64,000 nt of DNA from Undaria pinnatifida (Eukaryota; Sar; Phaeophyceae; Laminariales; Alariaceae), in NCBI GenBank assembly GCA_012845835.1, contig JABAKD010000015.1:6601974-6665973 (forward strand), written 5' to 3'. The notes beneath the pieces are model-generated. The model was not told the origin of the DNA. It worked only from the letters and a program-made list of their open reading frames with translations, and made no database searches. Positions 1-14,601 of this stretch are shown here, piece after piece; the first letter of the stretch is position 1; each line of letters opens with the position of its first letter. The translations under genes and the position numbers were made by a program.

Positions 1-2367
<2,367 letters not shown>

Positions 2368-2808
2368 TCTGCGGTATTCTTCAACTCTGTTACCGATCGT
2401 TCCATTTATGTATTGGATTGGATGAGGCTTCCTGCTCCCGCAGAAGGTCCTCACCTGTGGATACACCACCCGCGCTGAGGGTGCCTTCGGTCGAAGTGCC
2501 CTCAGCGCAGCAGTATTTCCTAAGGGGAAATGAACACAACTGTTAAACGAATGCCCAGTGTAGGGCGGGTGGGATGGTCTTAACTTTTTCCGCTCCTCGC
2601 TGGTATCTCGTCGACGATTTCGGGGACTATAACACGAGTGAGCTCGCTTCATAGACAGTCCTAGTAATTGGTAGCAAACATATGGTTCCAACTTTTGTGC
2701 CAACCGTGGGAACCTGAAGTTGGTTGACGATATTACTGCGGTATTCTATAACTCTGTTACCGATGATTTCATTCAAGTATTGGATTGGATGAGGCTTCCT
2801 GCTCCCGC
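2368..2808. repeat. 74-bp direct repeats near the left end of the recombinase element
   Basis: The segments 2368-2441 and 2735-2808 are near-identical. Both run from tgcggtattct through tattggattggatgagg to cctgctcccgc. The first begins directly after the 12-bp boundary word. The 293-bp spacer holds the palindrome at 2472-2508. They may be terminal repeats of the element. Confidence 0.8.
2472..2508. other. 37-nt palindrome in the recombinase element
   Basis: Outer arms GCGCTGAGGG and CCCTCAGCGC are perfect 10-bp complements. Inner arms CTTCG and CGAAG add 5 bp around a 2-nt centre. It lies 3' of the recombinase gene between the 74-bp repeats. Inverted repeats are typical of tyrosine recombinase core sites, but a transcript hairpin is equally possible. 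Confidence 0.75.
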
Positions 2809-2996
2809 CGGTGGTCCCACCCGAACTTCTCTCTTTTCTGACCACCAGCCTGGAGCCATGTTACCTCAACCCACCCAAATTTTCAGTACTTAAAATGGAA
2901 CTTCGGCGAGCATGCAGCAAAATCTTCCGCGAAAGCCGGTGACAGTGGTAAGTCGGAGGCGTCGGCACAAGCCTGCTCCCGTTGCCGCTTAGCCTG

Positions 2997-4222
2997 CTAC
3001 TCTCGTATAGTGGTAGACCCAATATAGTATCGTGCCATGCTCTCCGTCTTCCAGCCGCCCATGTGCATGATCTCATCCATTGGGGTTCCTGCTAGCGACT
3101 TACTCAGGGAACCGCCTGAGCGAAATGAATGCATTGTAAACTTGCTGGGCAGCCCGGCCGCTCGCAGGTGCCCCTGCAGCGCTGTGACCATGCGCGGCGA
3201 AGTCAGCGCGACGTCTCCCCGACCCCCACCTGGCAAAACTACCGGAAACCAATGTCCTTTGGCGAGGTCCCAACCGACACTATACGCTGCCGAAATGTAT
3301 TCCGTGACCCCCCGGAACGCACAAATTTGAGGGCATTCGTGGTCCGCCAACACCACGACTGCCTCGCTAGACTTTCTCAACGTCTTTCCAAATCGAAAGT
3401 TAAAGATCAGCCCCCTAGACTGAGCAAGGCGCAGAACCTGTGATCCTTTAGTGAAGGACAGGTCGTGCCCCCGCCTCATAGAAGCAAATGCTAGAGAATA
3501 CAAGGCGACGTCCCTAGTGATAGCAATCCGCCGAGCCAAAGACTTCACGAGCTGCGCCCGTGATCGCATGTCTTTCAGTAACTCGGCCGCCACGTGCGCT
3601 AACATGGGGTTCGCTTGGCTAACCGGGATTCCTACCCGCTTCTGCTCTACACTAACGTACGAGAGGTAGGCGTCGTCCAGCTGACTCGAGCAAGGGTTAC
3701 CGAGCTTCCCAACCGGGTCCCAATCCTCCCTCCTGCCGAGCTGCTCCCGGTAGGCCATTGTCAACTTAGATACTTTGCCTTTGTCGAGCGAATTGGCCGC
3801 ATATCGTTGTGCGCAGTTCGTAGCAGCCGGGCAGTCATCGGCGGTGTTGGAGCCAACGTTGGAGCATGACACGTCGTGCACCCAAGTGGTACGCTTCCCG
3901 TGTGCGTCGAGGTAGCAACACCAAGCAAACACATCGTGATCGGTCCCAGATTCCCACCCGCGAAGCCCAGCAGAATAGGCGTGGAGGAATGCATCGAAAT
4001 CATCGGCCACCTTGGACTTCCGTTGTTGCCGGGGCTGTTCCGCCATACCTGCTAGCACCGCGTCGCGACGGGCCCGCAGTTAGCCAGATCAATCTGGACC
4101 GGTGGTACCCTCGGATCCCGCGAGACCGGTGGTCCACGGTGCGGAGGTGTGCCGCAATGCCAACAAAAGTCAAACTGCAGCAGGTTCAACGAGTAACACT
4201 TGATGCAGAGCTCCTGCCGCAT
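2997..4222 (-). pseudogene. Tyrosine recombinase with N-terminal zinc ribbon, probable frameshift
   Basis: The main frame (4058-2997) is 353 residues of a tyrosine recombinase. It shows arm I arginines in FASMRRGHD (R195/R196), HSFR (H310, R313), HMGGW (H332, W336) and tandem tyrosines Y344/Y345, one of them the likely nucleophile. All catalytic residues are present. Upstream, another frame (4222-4052) encodes a CxxC...CxxC zinc ribbon followed by RGPP, and the same order is seen in the decayed copy at 21.6 kb. The intact protein therefore probably began at M (4222) and one frameshift lies near 4060-4160. A programmed shift or short intron is possible. The related frame at 4616-4359 may belong further upstream. 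Confidence 0.8.
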
Positions 4223-4554
4223 AAAGCTCCCGACTCGGCTAGATGCCCGTGAGAACGGCCTCCCCCCCCCGAGATGTCGTGAGGCACTCTGCACAGACCA
4301 GTACCGACACCCAACAGACAACGAAAGACAACGAAAACGCAGAAATAGAAATTAACATTCAGCCGTAGCGGAAATCCACCTCGTATGCTACCATGGGCCA
4401 CCTGGGGTACCGCCACTCTTTGAGGGTGCCGTCCTGACTAGGCCACTGGAATACACCCTTTTGATCCCTCCTGGCTACAACCCTACATCGGACCGTGGCC
4501 TGTTTCGCCTGCGGAAACCAATACGCTTTTGTATCCGGGACGACCACGCACAAT

Positions 4555-5362
4555 ACTTCGGAAACGATCATGAGAAATGTGATGGAATCACTCTGCGCTC
4601 GTTGCGAAGGCACCAACTACTATGCGAAGCGGAAACCGAGTAGTGGTAACATACAAAGCATGAACAGTTGGCGTTACGATAGCTGCGGACACAGAACGTT
4701 AAATATATGCTGTAGTTCAACCTGTTGCATTGCAGTCTGAATGCGAGGTTTGGTTCTCCACGGCATACAATTCTTACTGTATGCGTATTTCACACGGTCG
4801 TCGCTGGCTGTCTGCAGTCACTGCAAATCATGTATTTTCCCTAAGCATTCCTACCTCCGGATTAAGAACCCCGATCGCGTCACCCAAGCTCATACCGCTT
4901 TTTCCTTTCTCACTGTGGCCTTGTTTGTTCGTGATGCTACTTCTCAATCGATCGATGCTCTCTGTGGGCGCTGTAGCACATGTCGAAGGAAACGGCTGTT
5001 CTGGAATCGTCGGAGTCTGTTGAAGCGTACCGGTACTGCCACCCTTGCCCCGATGACGCATTCATATTGCCCTTTCCGACACGTATGCGGTCGCGATATC
5101 ACTTCTTGTGCCAGAGCGGGGCCGATAAGGCTAAAGGCGCCGGTGGAGTACCTGGGGCGTCCGGTGCAAAGGGAAAGGTACGAAACGGTCCTATGAAAGG
5201 TGATATTATAGGATACAGGCTGGTTCACGTTGAAAACCCCAAATGTATTGCCCCGAATATCCACGCCGTTTTCGATTCAGACCGTGAAATTTTGTCAACG
5301 TCTTCTATGTGCCCTTACGAAGACATCACTTGTTGTTGGTGTTGTTGTAGTTGTTGTTGTTG

Positions 5363-5394
<32 letters not shown>

Positions 5395-7176
5395 GTTGTT
5401 GTCGTCGTCGCTGTTGTTGTGGTCAACGTCGTTGTTGTTGTTGTTGCTGTTGTTGTTGTTGTGTTTTCACCTGATTTTACGTCAGTTCACATTTTTCGGA
5501 GATAACGGACCACTTTAGCCAAACACCTTTTGGGGGGAAAGTAACAAAGAACCCCCCCCCGGAGGGCAAACCTCGGGATGGACGTGTAGAACACGTGTGC
5601 AACATTTCAGGGTCTACCTGGACATTTGGAGTTTTGTGCGCAGAACTGAGTAAGATACGTTATTTCCTTTAAATGACGTGGTTTTAGTTGTAGGATCCAG
5701 TTTTTCGCTAGATTCTGCTTAGTGTTGAACACAAGCAGGTCAGAATGTTCAATAATTTTAGATAAACATTCACAGACATGCCTTGGAGTACGTCCGTTCG
5801 GGTCGTGCAAAATGCGGCGCCATTTGTTTTTCGCCCCCGCTTGGAAAAATCCTGAATAGTATTGAAAACGTTGAAGGCCTGTCATTGGTCGATACGAGTT
5901 TCGCTCCTACAGACAGCCCGAGGCCGTTCAAAAAACAAACTGGCCATGTCACCCTCTTTCGCTAGCCACGGGGGTCAGCATGATGTCAATTTTTTTTATT
6001 ATTTGACTATAGAGTGCGAGCGGCATTGGTGGGAGAGAGAATTTGGGGCTTACTACTTGAACCAGCCTGTACCTCTGAGGTGATTGTGACAACACCGACA
6101 GCCATGGGAACTGTAGTCGATGATCGCCTAACAAGACAGATATTTGGCATGCCCATACCAGCGGTCATCACGCACCCAGAGCAACGTATCGCGTGCCGTT
6201 CAATGCGTTTCCGTGGAGTATATCCAGGAGACGTTTGGCTTTTCCCCCCAAATACTCCTTTGTGGAGATCTCGCACGAGCGTCGCTGGCCGAACGCGCCG
6301 TGTTGCATAGCCCAGGAATGGGTTGCCCTGAAAGTTCCCACTCTCGGATGAACATTACGGGTGCCGTCACCCCAGCCCATATTGCCCTGAAGCTTTTTAC
6401 GGCCGGACGATCACACCCTCGCTTACATCATATTTGCAACCGTTGCGTTGGTCTGGTTTGTTCACGATATAATTTGTTGCGCCAGGACGATCAGGAGTCT
6501 TCCGGGGACACCGGCGAGGCGTCTGGGTGGTCGGACGGAGACAAGGTACGAAAGTATCGTAGAGGAAACTGATAGGGCAACTCTGAGCTTCTTGTGACAG
6601 CACCAACTACCGTGGGGAACTATATTCGATATTCGAGGGTCGTACATTAGCATGCAAAGTTGGCATGACGATACATACCCAAGGCCACCAAGTACGACCA
6701 TCCCGGCAACCTTTCATGTATGGCTCGATCTAGTCTGCATCAACCCTCTCGTTACTCCTCCACGGCGCATTTTTCTGTTTTTCGCGCGGGCCTCATACGA
6801 TGGTCGCTTGGCGTAGGCGCCGAAGTACATGGCTGCGAGAGAGACTGATTTGAAAGTTCCTACGCCTAGCTGAAGGACACCGGTGCAGCTATCCTCGCCT
6901 GTATTGTCTTTGTCACCATTGTTTTGGTGGTGTTTGTGCGCGATATCACTGGTCGTGCCAGAGTGGCGCGTGCTCTTCCGGGGATACCGGTGGCGAAACC
7001 CTCGTGAATCTGAGCCGGCCGGTGGCCAGAGAACGGTGTGAAGATGTTCGGAAGCACGTTGTGTGCGAAGGCTGAGAGCCTTGTCGCTGCATCCAATCAT
7101 CACGAGGAGCTGTAGTGGAGATTTATACCTTATATTGGGCAGTTGACATCACGTAAGCTCGCCAATCACGCACAAT
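4555..7176. repeat. Macrosatellite unit, copy B
   Basis: Complete unit of about 2.62 kb between two copies of the boundary 12-mer (4543-4554 and 7165-7176, the second reading atcacgcacaat). It aligns end to end with copy C and with copy A over the part visible there. Its (TTG)n tract is short and broken by TAG, GGT and GTC triplets. Divergence from its neighbours is a few percent in the non-microsatellite part. Confidence 0.9.
5331..5461. repeat. Interrupted (TTG)n microsatellite in copy B
   Basis: The same position in the unit as the tract in copy A, but short and interrupted. This shows that tract length varies independently in each unit. Confidence 0.93.
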
Positions 7177-7950
7177 ACTTCGGAAACGATTATGAGAAAT
7201 GTGATGGAATCACTCTGCGCTCGTTGCGAAGGCACCAACTACCATGCGAAGCGGAGACCGAGTAGTGGTAACATACAAAGCATGAACAGTTGGCGTTACG
7301 ATAGCTGCGGACACAGAACGTTAAGTTTATGCTGTAGTTCAACCTGTTGCATTGCAGTCTGAATGCGAGGTTTGTTTCTCCACGGCATACAATTCTTACT
7401 GTATGCATATTCCACACGATCGTCGCTGGCTGTCTGCAGTCACTGCAAATCATGTATTTTCCCTAAGCATTCCTACCTCCGGATGAAGAACCCCGATCGC
7501 GTCACCCAAGCTCATACCGCTTTTTCCTTTCTCACCGTGGCCTTGTTTGTTCGTGATACTACTTCTCAATCGATCGATGCTCTCTGTGGGCGCTGTAGCA
7601 CATGTCGAAGGAAACGGCTGCTCTGGAATCGTCTAAGTCTGTTGAAGCGTACCGGTACTGCCACCCTTGCCCCGATGACGCATTCATATTGCCCTTTCCG
7701 ACACGTATGCGCTCGCGATATCACTTGTTGCGCCAGAGCGGGGCCGATAAGGCTAAAGGCGCCGGTGGAGTACCTGGGGCGTCCGGTGCAAAGGGAAAGG
7801 TACGAAACGGTCCTATGAAAGGTGATGTTATAGGATTCAGGCTGGTTCACGTTGAAAACCCCAAATGTATTTCCCCGAATATCCATGCCGTTTTCGATTC
7901 AGACCGTGAAATTTTGTCAACGTCTTCTATGTGCCCTTACGAAGACATCA

Positions 7951-8327
<377 letters not shown>

Positions 8328-9239
8328 GTTTTCACCTGGTTTTACGTCAGTTTACATTTTTCCGAGATAATGGACCACTTTAGCCAAACAATTTTCTGGG
8401 GGGAAAGTGACAAAGAAACCCCCCCCGGAGGGCAGACCTCTGGATGGACGCTTAGAATACATGTGCAAAATTTCAGGGTCTACCTGAACATTTAGAGTTT
8501 TGTGCGCAGAACTGAGTAAGATACGTTATTTCCTTTAAATGACGTGGTTTTAGTTGTAGGATCCAGTTTTTTCGCTAGATTCTGCTTAGTGTTGAACACA
8601 GGCAGGTCAGATCTTCAACATGCCTTGGAGTACGTCCGTTCGGGTCGTGCAAAATGCGGCGCCATTTGTTTTTCGCCCCCGCTTGAATAAACCCTGAATA
8701 TTGTTGAAAACGTTAAAGGCCTGTCATTGGTCGATACGAGTTTCGCTCCTAGAGACAGCCTGAGGCCGTTCAAAACACAAACTGGCCATGTCATCCTCTT
8801 CCGCTAGCCATGGGGGTCGGTGTTATACCAAATATTCACTATTTGACTAGATACTGCAAGCGGTATTGGTGGGGGAGAGAATTTGGGGGTTATTACTTGA
8901 ACCAGCCTGTACCTCTGAGGTGATTGTGACAACACCGACAGCCATGGGAACTGTAGTCGATGATCGCCTAACAAGACAGATATTTGGCATTCCCATCCCG
9001 GCGGTCATCACGCACCCACAGCAACGTATCGCGTGCCGCTCGGTGCGTTTCCGTGGAGTATATACAGGAGATGTTTGGATTTTCCAGCCAAAACATTCCT
9101 CTGTGGAGATCTCACACGAGGCGCCGTGTTGAAGGCCCAGGAATGGGTTGCCCTGAAAGTTCCCACTCTCGGATGAAGATTACGAGTGCCGTCACCCCAG
9201 CCCATATTGCCCTGAAGCTTTTTACGGCCGGACGATCAC

Positions 9240-9925
9240 ACCCTCGCTTACATCATATTTGCAACCGTTGCGTTGGTCTGGTTTGATCACGATATAATTT
9301 GTTGCGCCATGACGACCAGGAGTCTGCCGGGGACACCGGCGAGGCGTCTGGGTCGTCAGGCAGCGACGCCGAGGCAAGAAATAACCATAGAGGATTTGAT
9401 AGGGGAACTTTGAGCTTCTTGTGACAGCACCAACTACCGTGGGGAACTGTATCCGATATTCGAGGGTCGTACATTAGCATGCAAAGTTGGCATGACGATA
9501 CATACCCAAGACCACCAAGTACGACCATCCCGGCAACCTTTCATGTATGGCTAGATCTAGTCTGCATCAACCCTCTCGTTGCTTCTTCACGACGAATTTT
9601 TCCGTTTTTCGTGCGGGCCTCATACGATGGTCGCTTGGCGTAGGCGCCGAAGTACATGGCTGCAAAAGAGGCCGATTTGAAAGTTCCTGTGCCTAGCTGA
9701 AGGACACCGGTGCAGCCATCCTCGCCTGTATTGTCTTTGCAACCATTGTTTTGGTCGTGTTTGTACGCGATATCACTGGTCGTGCCAGAGTGGCGCGTGC
9801 TCTTCCGAGGATACCGGTGGCGAAACCCTCGTCGAATCTGAACCGGCCGGTGGCCAGAGAACGGTGTGAAGATGTTCGGAAGCACGTTGTGTGCGAAGGC
9901 TGAGAGCCTTGTCGCTGCACCCAAT
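9240..9925 (+). other. Internal degenerate coding-like modules of the unit (copy C shown)
   Basis: Each unit holds several diverged copies of one protein-like module. In copy C two are clear, at about 9245-9420 and 9720-9900; two more partial ones lie near 7520-7590 and 7690-7815. Translated, they share a hydrophobic stretch such as IVFATIVLVVFVRDI, then R-x-LPG-x-P and an R-E-R-Y/C-E motif. A membrane segment followed by LPGxP recalls the N-terminus of microsomal cytochromes P450, but that is a weak guess. All frames are interrupted. Copies A and B carry the same modules. Confidence 0.45.
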
Positions 9926-10269
9926 CATCACGAGAAGCTGTAGCGGAGATTCATAACTTGCTTTTGGTAGTCGACATCACGCATGTTTTCTTACCACGCA
10001 CAATGCTTCACCCCGTGTAGCTGACTGTGTCGCTGTGGACTGTGCTCTCTAAGGTTCGTTCCTCTTCCGCGGCTGTGCAGCACACCTTTGCGCAGACCGT
10101 CTGCTGAAGAATTCTCTCCCGTGAGCCCAGCTCATGTTGCCATGCTTTGCTGTAGTGGCGACTGGTATGCGAGTATTAATGCAATTTTTGATCACCGGCG
10201 CACTTTAGGCTAAGGCCACTTTCGGCACAAAACAGCTTCAGCTCCATCCAGTTCTGTTGTTAACGTACT

Positions 10270-10647
10270 ATGATGTCGCCGATTTCGAGCGCAATCTCCC
10301 TTCAGCCAACCATTTGTTTTATGAACGAAAACACGCTACAACAGAATCGCCAAAGCTTCGTGCGCTCGATGAACGCCTTGCTCTTACCTTGTACGATAGA
10401 GGCACCGGACGAAGTACCGGTGGTAGTCGCTCCACACCCTTCGGGTATGGCATATGGTGGGTGTGTTCACCCTTCGCCCTTCCTCTCGTCGTCCCTCCAT
10501 CGAAGCACATATATACTGTCAACACTTTGCCGTACACCGCCACAAGAGAGAAAGCTATACGTAGAATTGGTAGACCGCGGCCAGTGGCGCGAGCTCGTGT
10601 TTATAGGGGTGATTTGGGCGGCCTCTCTCTCCGGAGGTGACGAATAG
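10270..10647 (+). CDS. Candidate first exon of the USP gene (uncertain)
   Basis: Open frame of 125 residues starting at tandem ATG codons. Composition is protein-like. It is the nearest ATG-led frame upstream of the first firm USP exon (10758). Several phase-0 GT sites could join it to GAC at 10758, for example after 10410, but none is clearly best. It could also be chance. No domain is recognised in it. Confidence 0.3.
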   Translation: MMSPISSAISLQPTICFMNENTLQQNRQSFVRSMNALLLPCTIEAPDEVPVVVAPHPSGMAYGGCVHPSPFLSSSLHRSTYILSTLCRTPPQERKLYVELVDRGQWRELVFIGVIWAASLSGGDE

Positions 10648-10757
10648 CGTATGATAGGAGTGATTATCATTCGTCACCTGACGACGAGGATTCCAAAGCG
10701 AAGCAGCGAGCACCCGTTGGGCTTTCCTTGCCGCTCCCCTCTTTGCTTTCCCTGCAG

Positions 10758-13700
10758 GACGCATCCTCTGGGACCCCTCCGAAGAATCTTCCACCTCGCA
10801 TGTGAGAGAACGTAGTCACAGTGATTTATGCGTTCTCCCTCTTCCATATTTTAGCTGGTAGACAGGCCTACGTACACGACGGTGGAAATGTACCAGATAC
10901 GATACCCTCCGGATGTCATTGGAAATGAACCATATACGTGTAGTATGTGCAGGGTGGGACGTGTTTATGTGGCTGTACGCTTGCGTGAAGCGGCAATACA
11001 CCGACGATATATCACAACATGATCTGGGAACCGATTCGTGTCTCGAGAACAGCGTGCAAACAAAATGAGATATCGACGCACTGCGACGGTTTCACCTTTT
11101 CACCTCAAACGCGGGTAATGAGTCAGAGGACATGAGTTCCAGTGGTCGTTAGCACTTGCTTTTCTCAGGTATTTTGCAACGGTGACACTGATTCCCAGCT
11201 AGGCGCGAAAGCATGGCTAACGCTCCTGATTATTTCCCTGCCTGCCTCGCTCCCACCCGATCTTGTGCCCGTGTCACGTTGTGAGGTAGTGGGCTCGTCA
11301 ACCCATCAATTCAGTGCGCTACGAATTCCGCCATCCAGTTGCTGGGGAGCATCCCCGCGCTTAGGAATGCGGTGAAATTAGCTCGTGGTAAGGCTAAAGT
11401 AGAATGAGAGGAGAAAAATGAAGGAATGGCCGTTGTTGGTCCCGGCCATTTCGCTTTCAACATGTGCACTGGTCCCAACGAAACGCCTGGATCCCAAAAA
11501 TATCAATCACGCTCATAGACTAGTAAGTGATGCCGGGGTTGTATCGCGAGCGCGTGCCGTGAATGCGTCGCTCGTTGTCGTGCTGTACCAATTGTGCCGT
11601 CTGTGGTAGCAGGAGCTACGTGCTATTAATGTGGACACCGTACACCTGCAACCCCAACAATGATACATCGCTTTTTCTGAGGGCCGTTTGTAACAAGTTG
11701 CAGATGACCAAAAAAACTTGCGAGTTTGCTTTTCAAGTCTTGAAATAGTACCTAACATTAGCAAATACAACTTTTGGCAAATTTACTACTGAAGCGCTAG
11801 GGAAATCCCGAAAAATCTTTGGCAAAAAAAAATATGTTTTCGCCGAGCACACGTTTTCATGTTGAACCCGTTTGACATGACTTTTTCCATTTTATGGGTC
11901 GTCCAACACGCCCCTTAAAGGTCGAGTCCGGGTCGCTTGGTAAATCGTTGAAACGTCGGACAACCCTTGTGCCTGCACCCTCTTGCTTACGCCCCATTTA
12001 GCGTCTGATCTGTCCCTTTCTTGTATTTCGTTGTTCTCGCGGTTCAAGCGAACCCGGTGCAGAAGGAGGGGTCCAACCTGGCGGCAGGGCTGGGTAATCT
12101 CTTCCAGGTCAGAATGAAATCGCACGCATGTCACGTTAGTTTTGTCTGTTGCGGTGGCGGAATAGTACCTTGCAAGCGTGTACTCGTAGTACTGTATTGC
12201 CGGACACTCCGCACGCCTAAAAGACTGCATGCAGCATGCCTGCTCGCCTCTGTTTACAATGGATATATATATATATTGCAACTTCTGCATAGAGACAGAC
12301 TCGGCCACACAATGTAAGAGAGGGGCAAATAGATGGCGATCTAGACGGCGTTGTTGACCGTCAGCCGTGGCGAGACGCTCTCGAGCACATGTTGCGCTAG
12401 CGATTCGTTTTATGGCCCTTCCGTTGACCATACCATGTGTTTTTCCCGTGTCACCATCGTGTTTATATCATCAGACCATGGAGAGCGTGGAAAGCGGCGC
12501 CTGCAAGGTCGACCACAGAATCATGCACGCGGCAACTACAATGCATAATGTGAGAGTCCTGGGTGTCGCGAAACGCGCCCATGTGTTATGCTTGGCAACA
12601 CCTACAGACACAGATAGGCAACTGTCGAGCGATGCCAAACAGCTATTAATACTCACACACATTGGCAAGACACGGGGTGGGCTGTCGTTGCGACACGAAA
12701 CGTTCGAGCGCTCTTACAGCCTTGGGACTCGGAAACTCTCGCTATAAACGTCTGTTGCAGCTGTCCCTGATCAAGATCCTGTTGCTCGCGCCCACGGTCC
12801 TAGTGGCAGCAGCTAAATCACCTGTTGTATATCATGGGCACGGGGAGGTTGACTAAAAATGTTGGCTTCTTCTATTTCCCGCGTGTACTGTTCGCTCCTG
12901 ATTTTTTCAGCGTGTGAATTCCACAAGTGACACACGTGTCGCGGCGCTCCACGTGCAGAAGTAGCCGCAACGAGTTATGTTCTTCTAGCCTCATGAACCG
13001 TTGGTATCGTACCCCCATCTTGTTTGTGCGTGTTTTCCGGAAAAAATCGAGAACAGTACAAGAAAGGTCGGCAAGCGGATGCCAGCGAAATTCTTTCTCA
13101 CTTTCTCGACCTACTGCGCCATGAGAAGGTAAGGGCGACCTTGACCGACGTTTTGGCCCCGTGCATAAGACAGAGTAGCCGCGGGCGATTGAAAATGTAT
13201 TGACCCCAAGGCCAGTGGATGCCAGTGTGATCGAGTGGTCGCCCTCCGGGAAAAACGGTCGAAGGTTTGCAAGTACTCCGCAGGGCTATGCGGATCGACC
13301 GTGCCGCTACCGGCCTGGCCTATGCTACGCTGGGGGGACGGGAATCGTACGCCGTTGTGAGTATTTCGATCCGTGCTTGCCTATTTTATTATCTCGCTCG
13401 GCTTGCTCTGCGTGTGGTTGTATAGCCGCAGGGTGATGAGCAGCGAAAAGCGGTGGAAGGCTTGACGGGCCAGCTAGACCTCCACCTGCAGTGCTCTTGT
13501 AAGGCGGAGGTAAGCTACGTGAATTGCTCTTCATAGAGGGGGGGGGGGAGGCTTTTGTGTTTGTGCTTCTAAGCGAGCCTCCAAAATATTTGGCCTTTAT
13601 TCCCAACGCTAAAAACAACGATATCTTGGTAGTTGATTCACGGCACGTGAAGTTGCGCGTTTTGACCGGTCGCTGGATAGTCAGCAGGTGTGATGCGGTT

Positions 13701-14566
13701 CAATAAGTCAGTGCGCTTTCGGTCCAACGTACAGGTCGCCCACTAGCGGAAGGGCGAACAGCATTCGTCTAAACATTGGCGTGTATTGGTATCCTATCCC
13801 CCGCGCATATAAAGCAACGGTCCCTCTACAGCAGCGCCGGTATATGCCAGCCGGAAATGCCGGTACTATGGTGGCCACTGGCAGTACTCCACATGCTGCC
13901 GGTAATGCCTATTCCCATGCGTACCAAGTGATTTGACAGGCGCGATGGCAGGCAACGGGCGCTACTCAGCCGGCACTACAGAGGGACCGCACATGCAGTA
14001 AAGAGATAATCCCCTTTCTGCCTTAAATATCGTTGAATTTCATGAGCACGAATTGGAGGTTTTCGTTAGGCGTCCTGGCTCCATGCACGCAATGTGCGGA
14101 TAGCTATTTTTGTCTGATGGTTGGTGCGTGTGTGTTTCGCCTCCAGGCTTCGACGCCTACGGACACGTTCGTCATAATGCCAATACCCTTGAGGCCACCG
14201 CCAATGGACTGTGCAGGAGGGGGGATTGTCAAGGGCCAAGGCGGCCTGTGCGGGGGACGACGAGGAGGAGGGGGGAGAGGAGGAGGAAGAGGAGGGGGGG
14301 GCGCAGGAGGAGGAGCGGGGGGGCGTGGAAGAGGAGGGGGGGGAGGAGGAGGAAGAGGAGGGGGGGGGGCAGGGAGAGGAGGGGGGGGGGAAGGAGGAGG
14401 AGCGGGGGGGCGCGGAAGAGGAGGGGGGGGAGGAGGAGGGAGGGGACGCGGAGGAGGATGGGAGGGGGGAGGAAGAGGAGGAGGAAGGGGAGGAGGAGGA
14501 GGAGGAGGGGGGGGAAGAGGAGGAGGATGGAGAGGGGGGGGGGGAGGAGGAGGAGGAGGATGGGGG

Positions 14567-14601
<35 letters not shown>

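Noticed and set aside
13200-13436. Possible extra USP exon around 13302-13355
   Set aside because: It has a good acceptor and a GTGAGT donor, but its phase cannot join the firm exons on both sides; exons 13057-13128 and 13432-13509 join directly and read as a normal USP.
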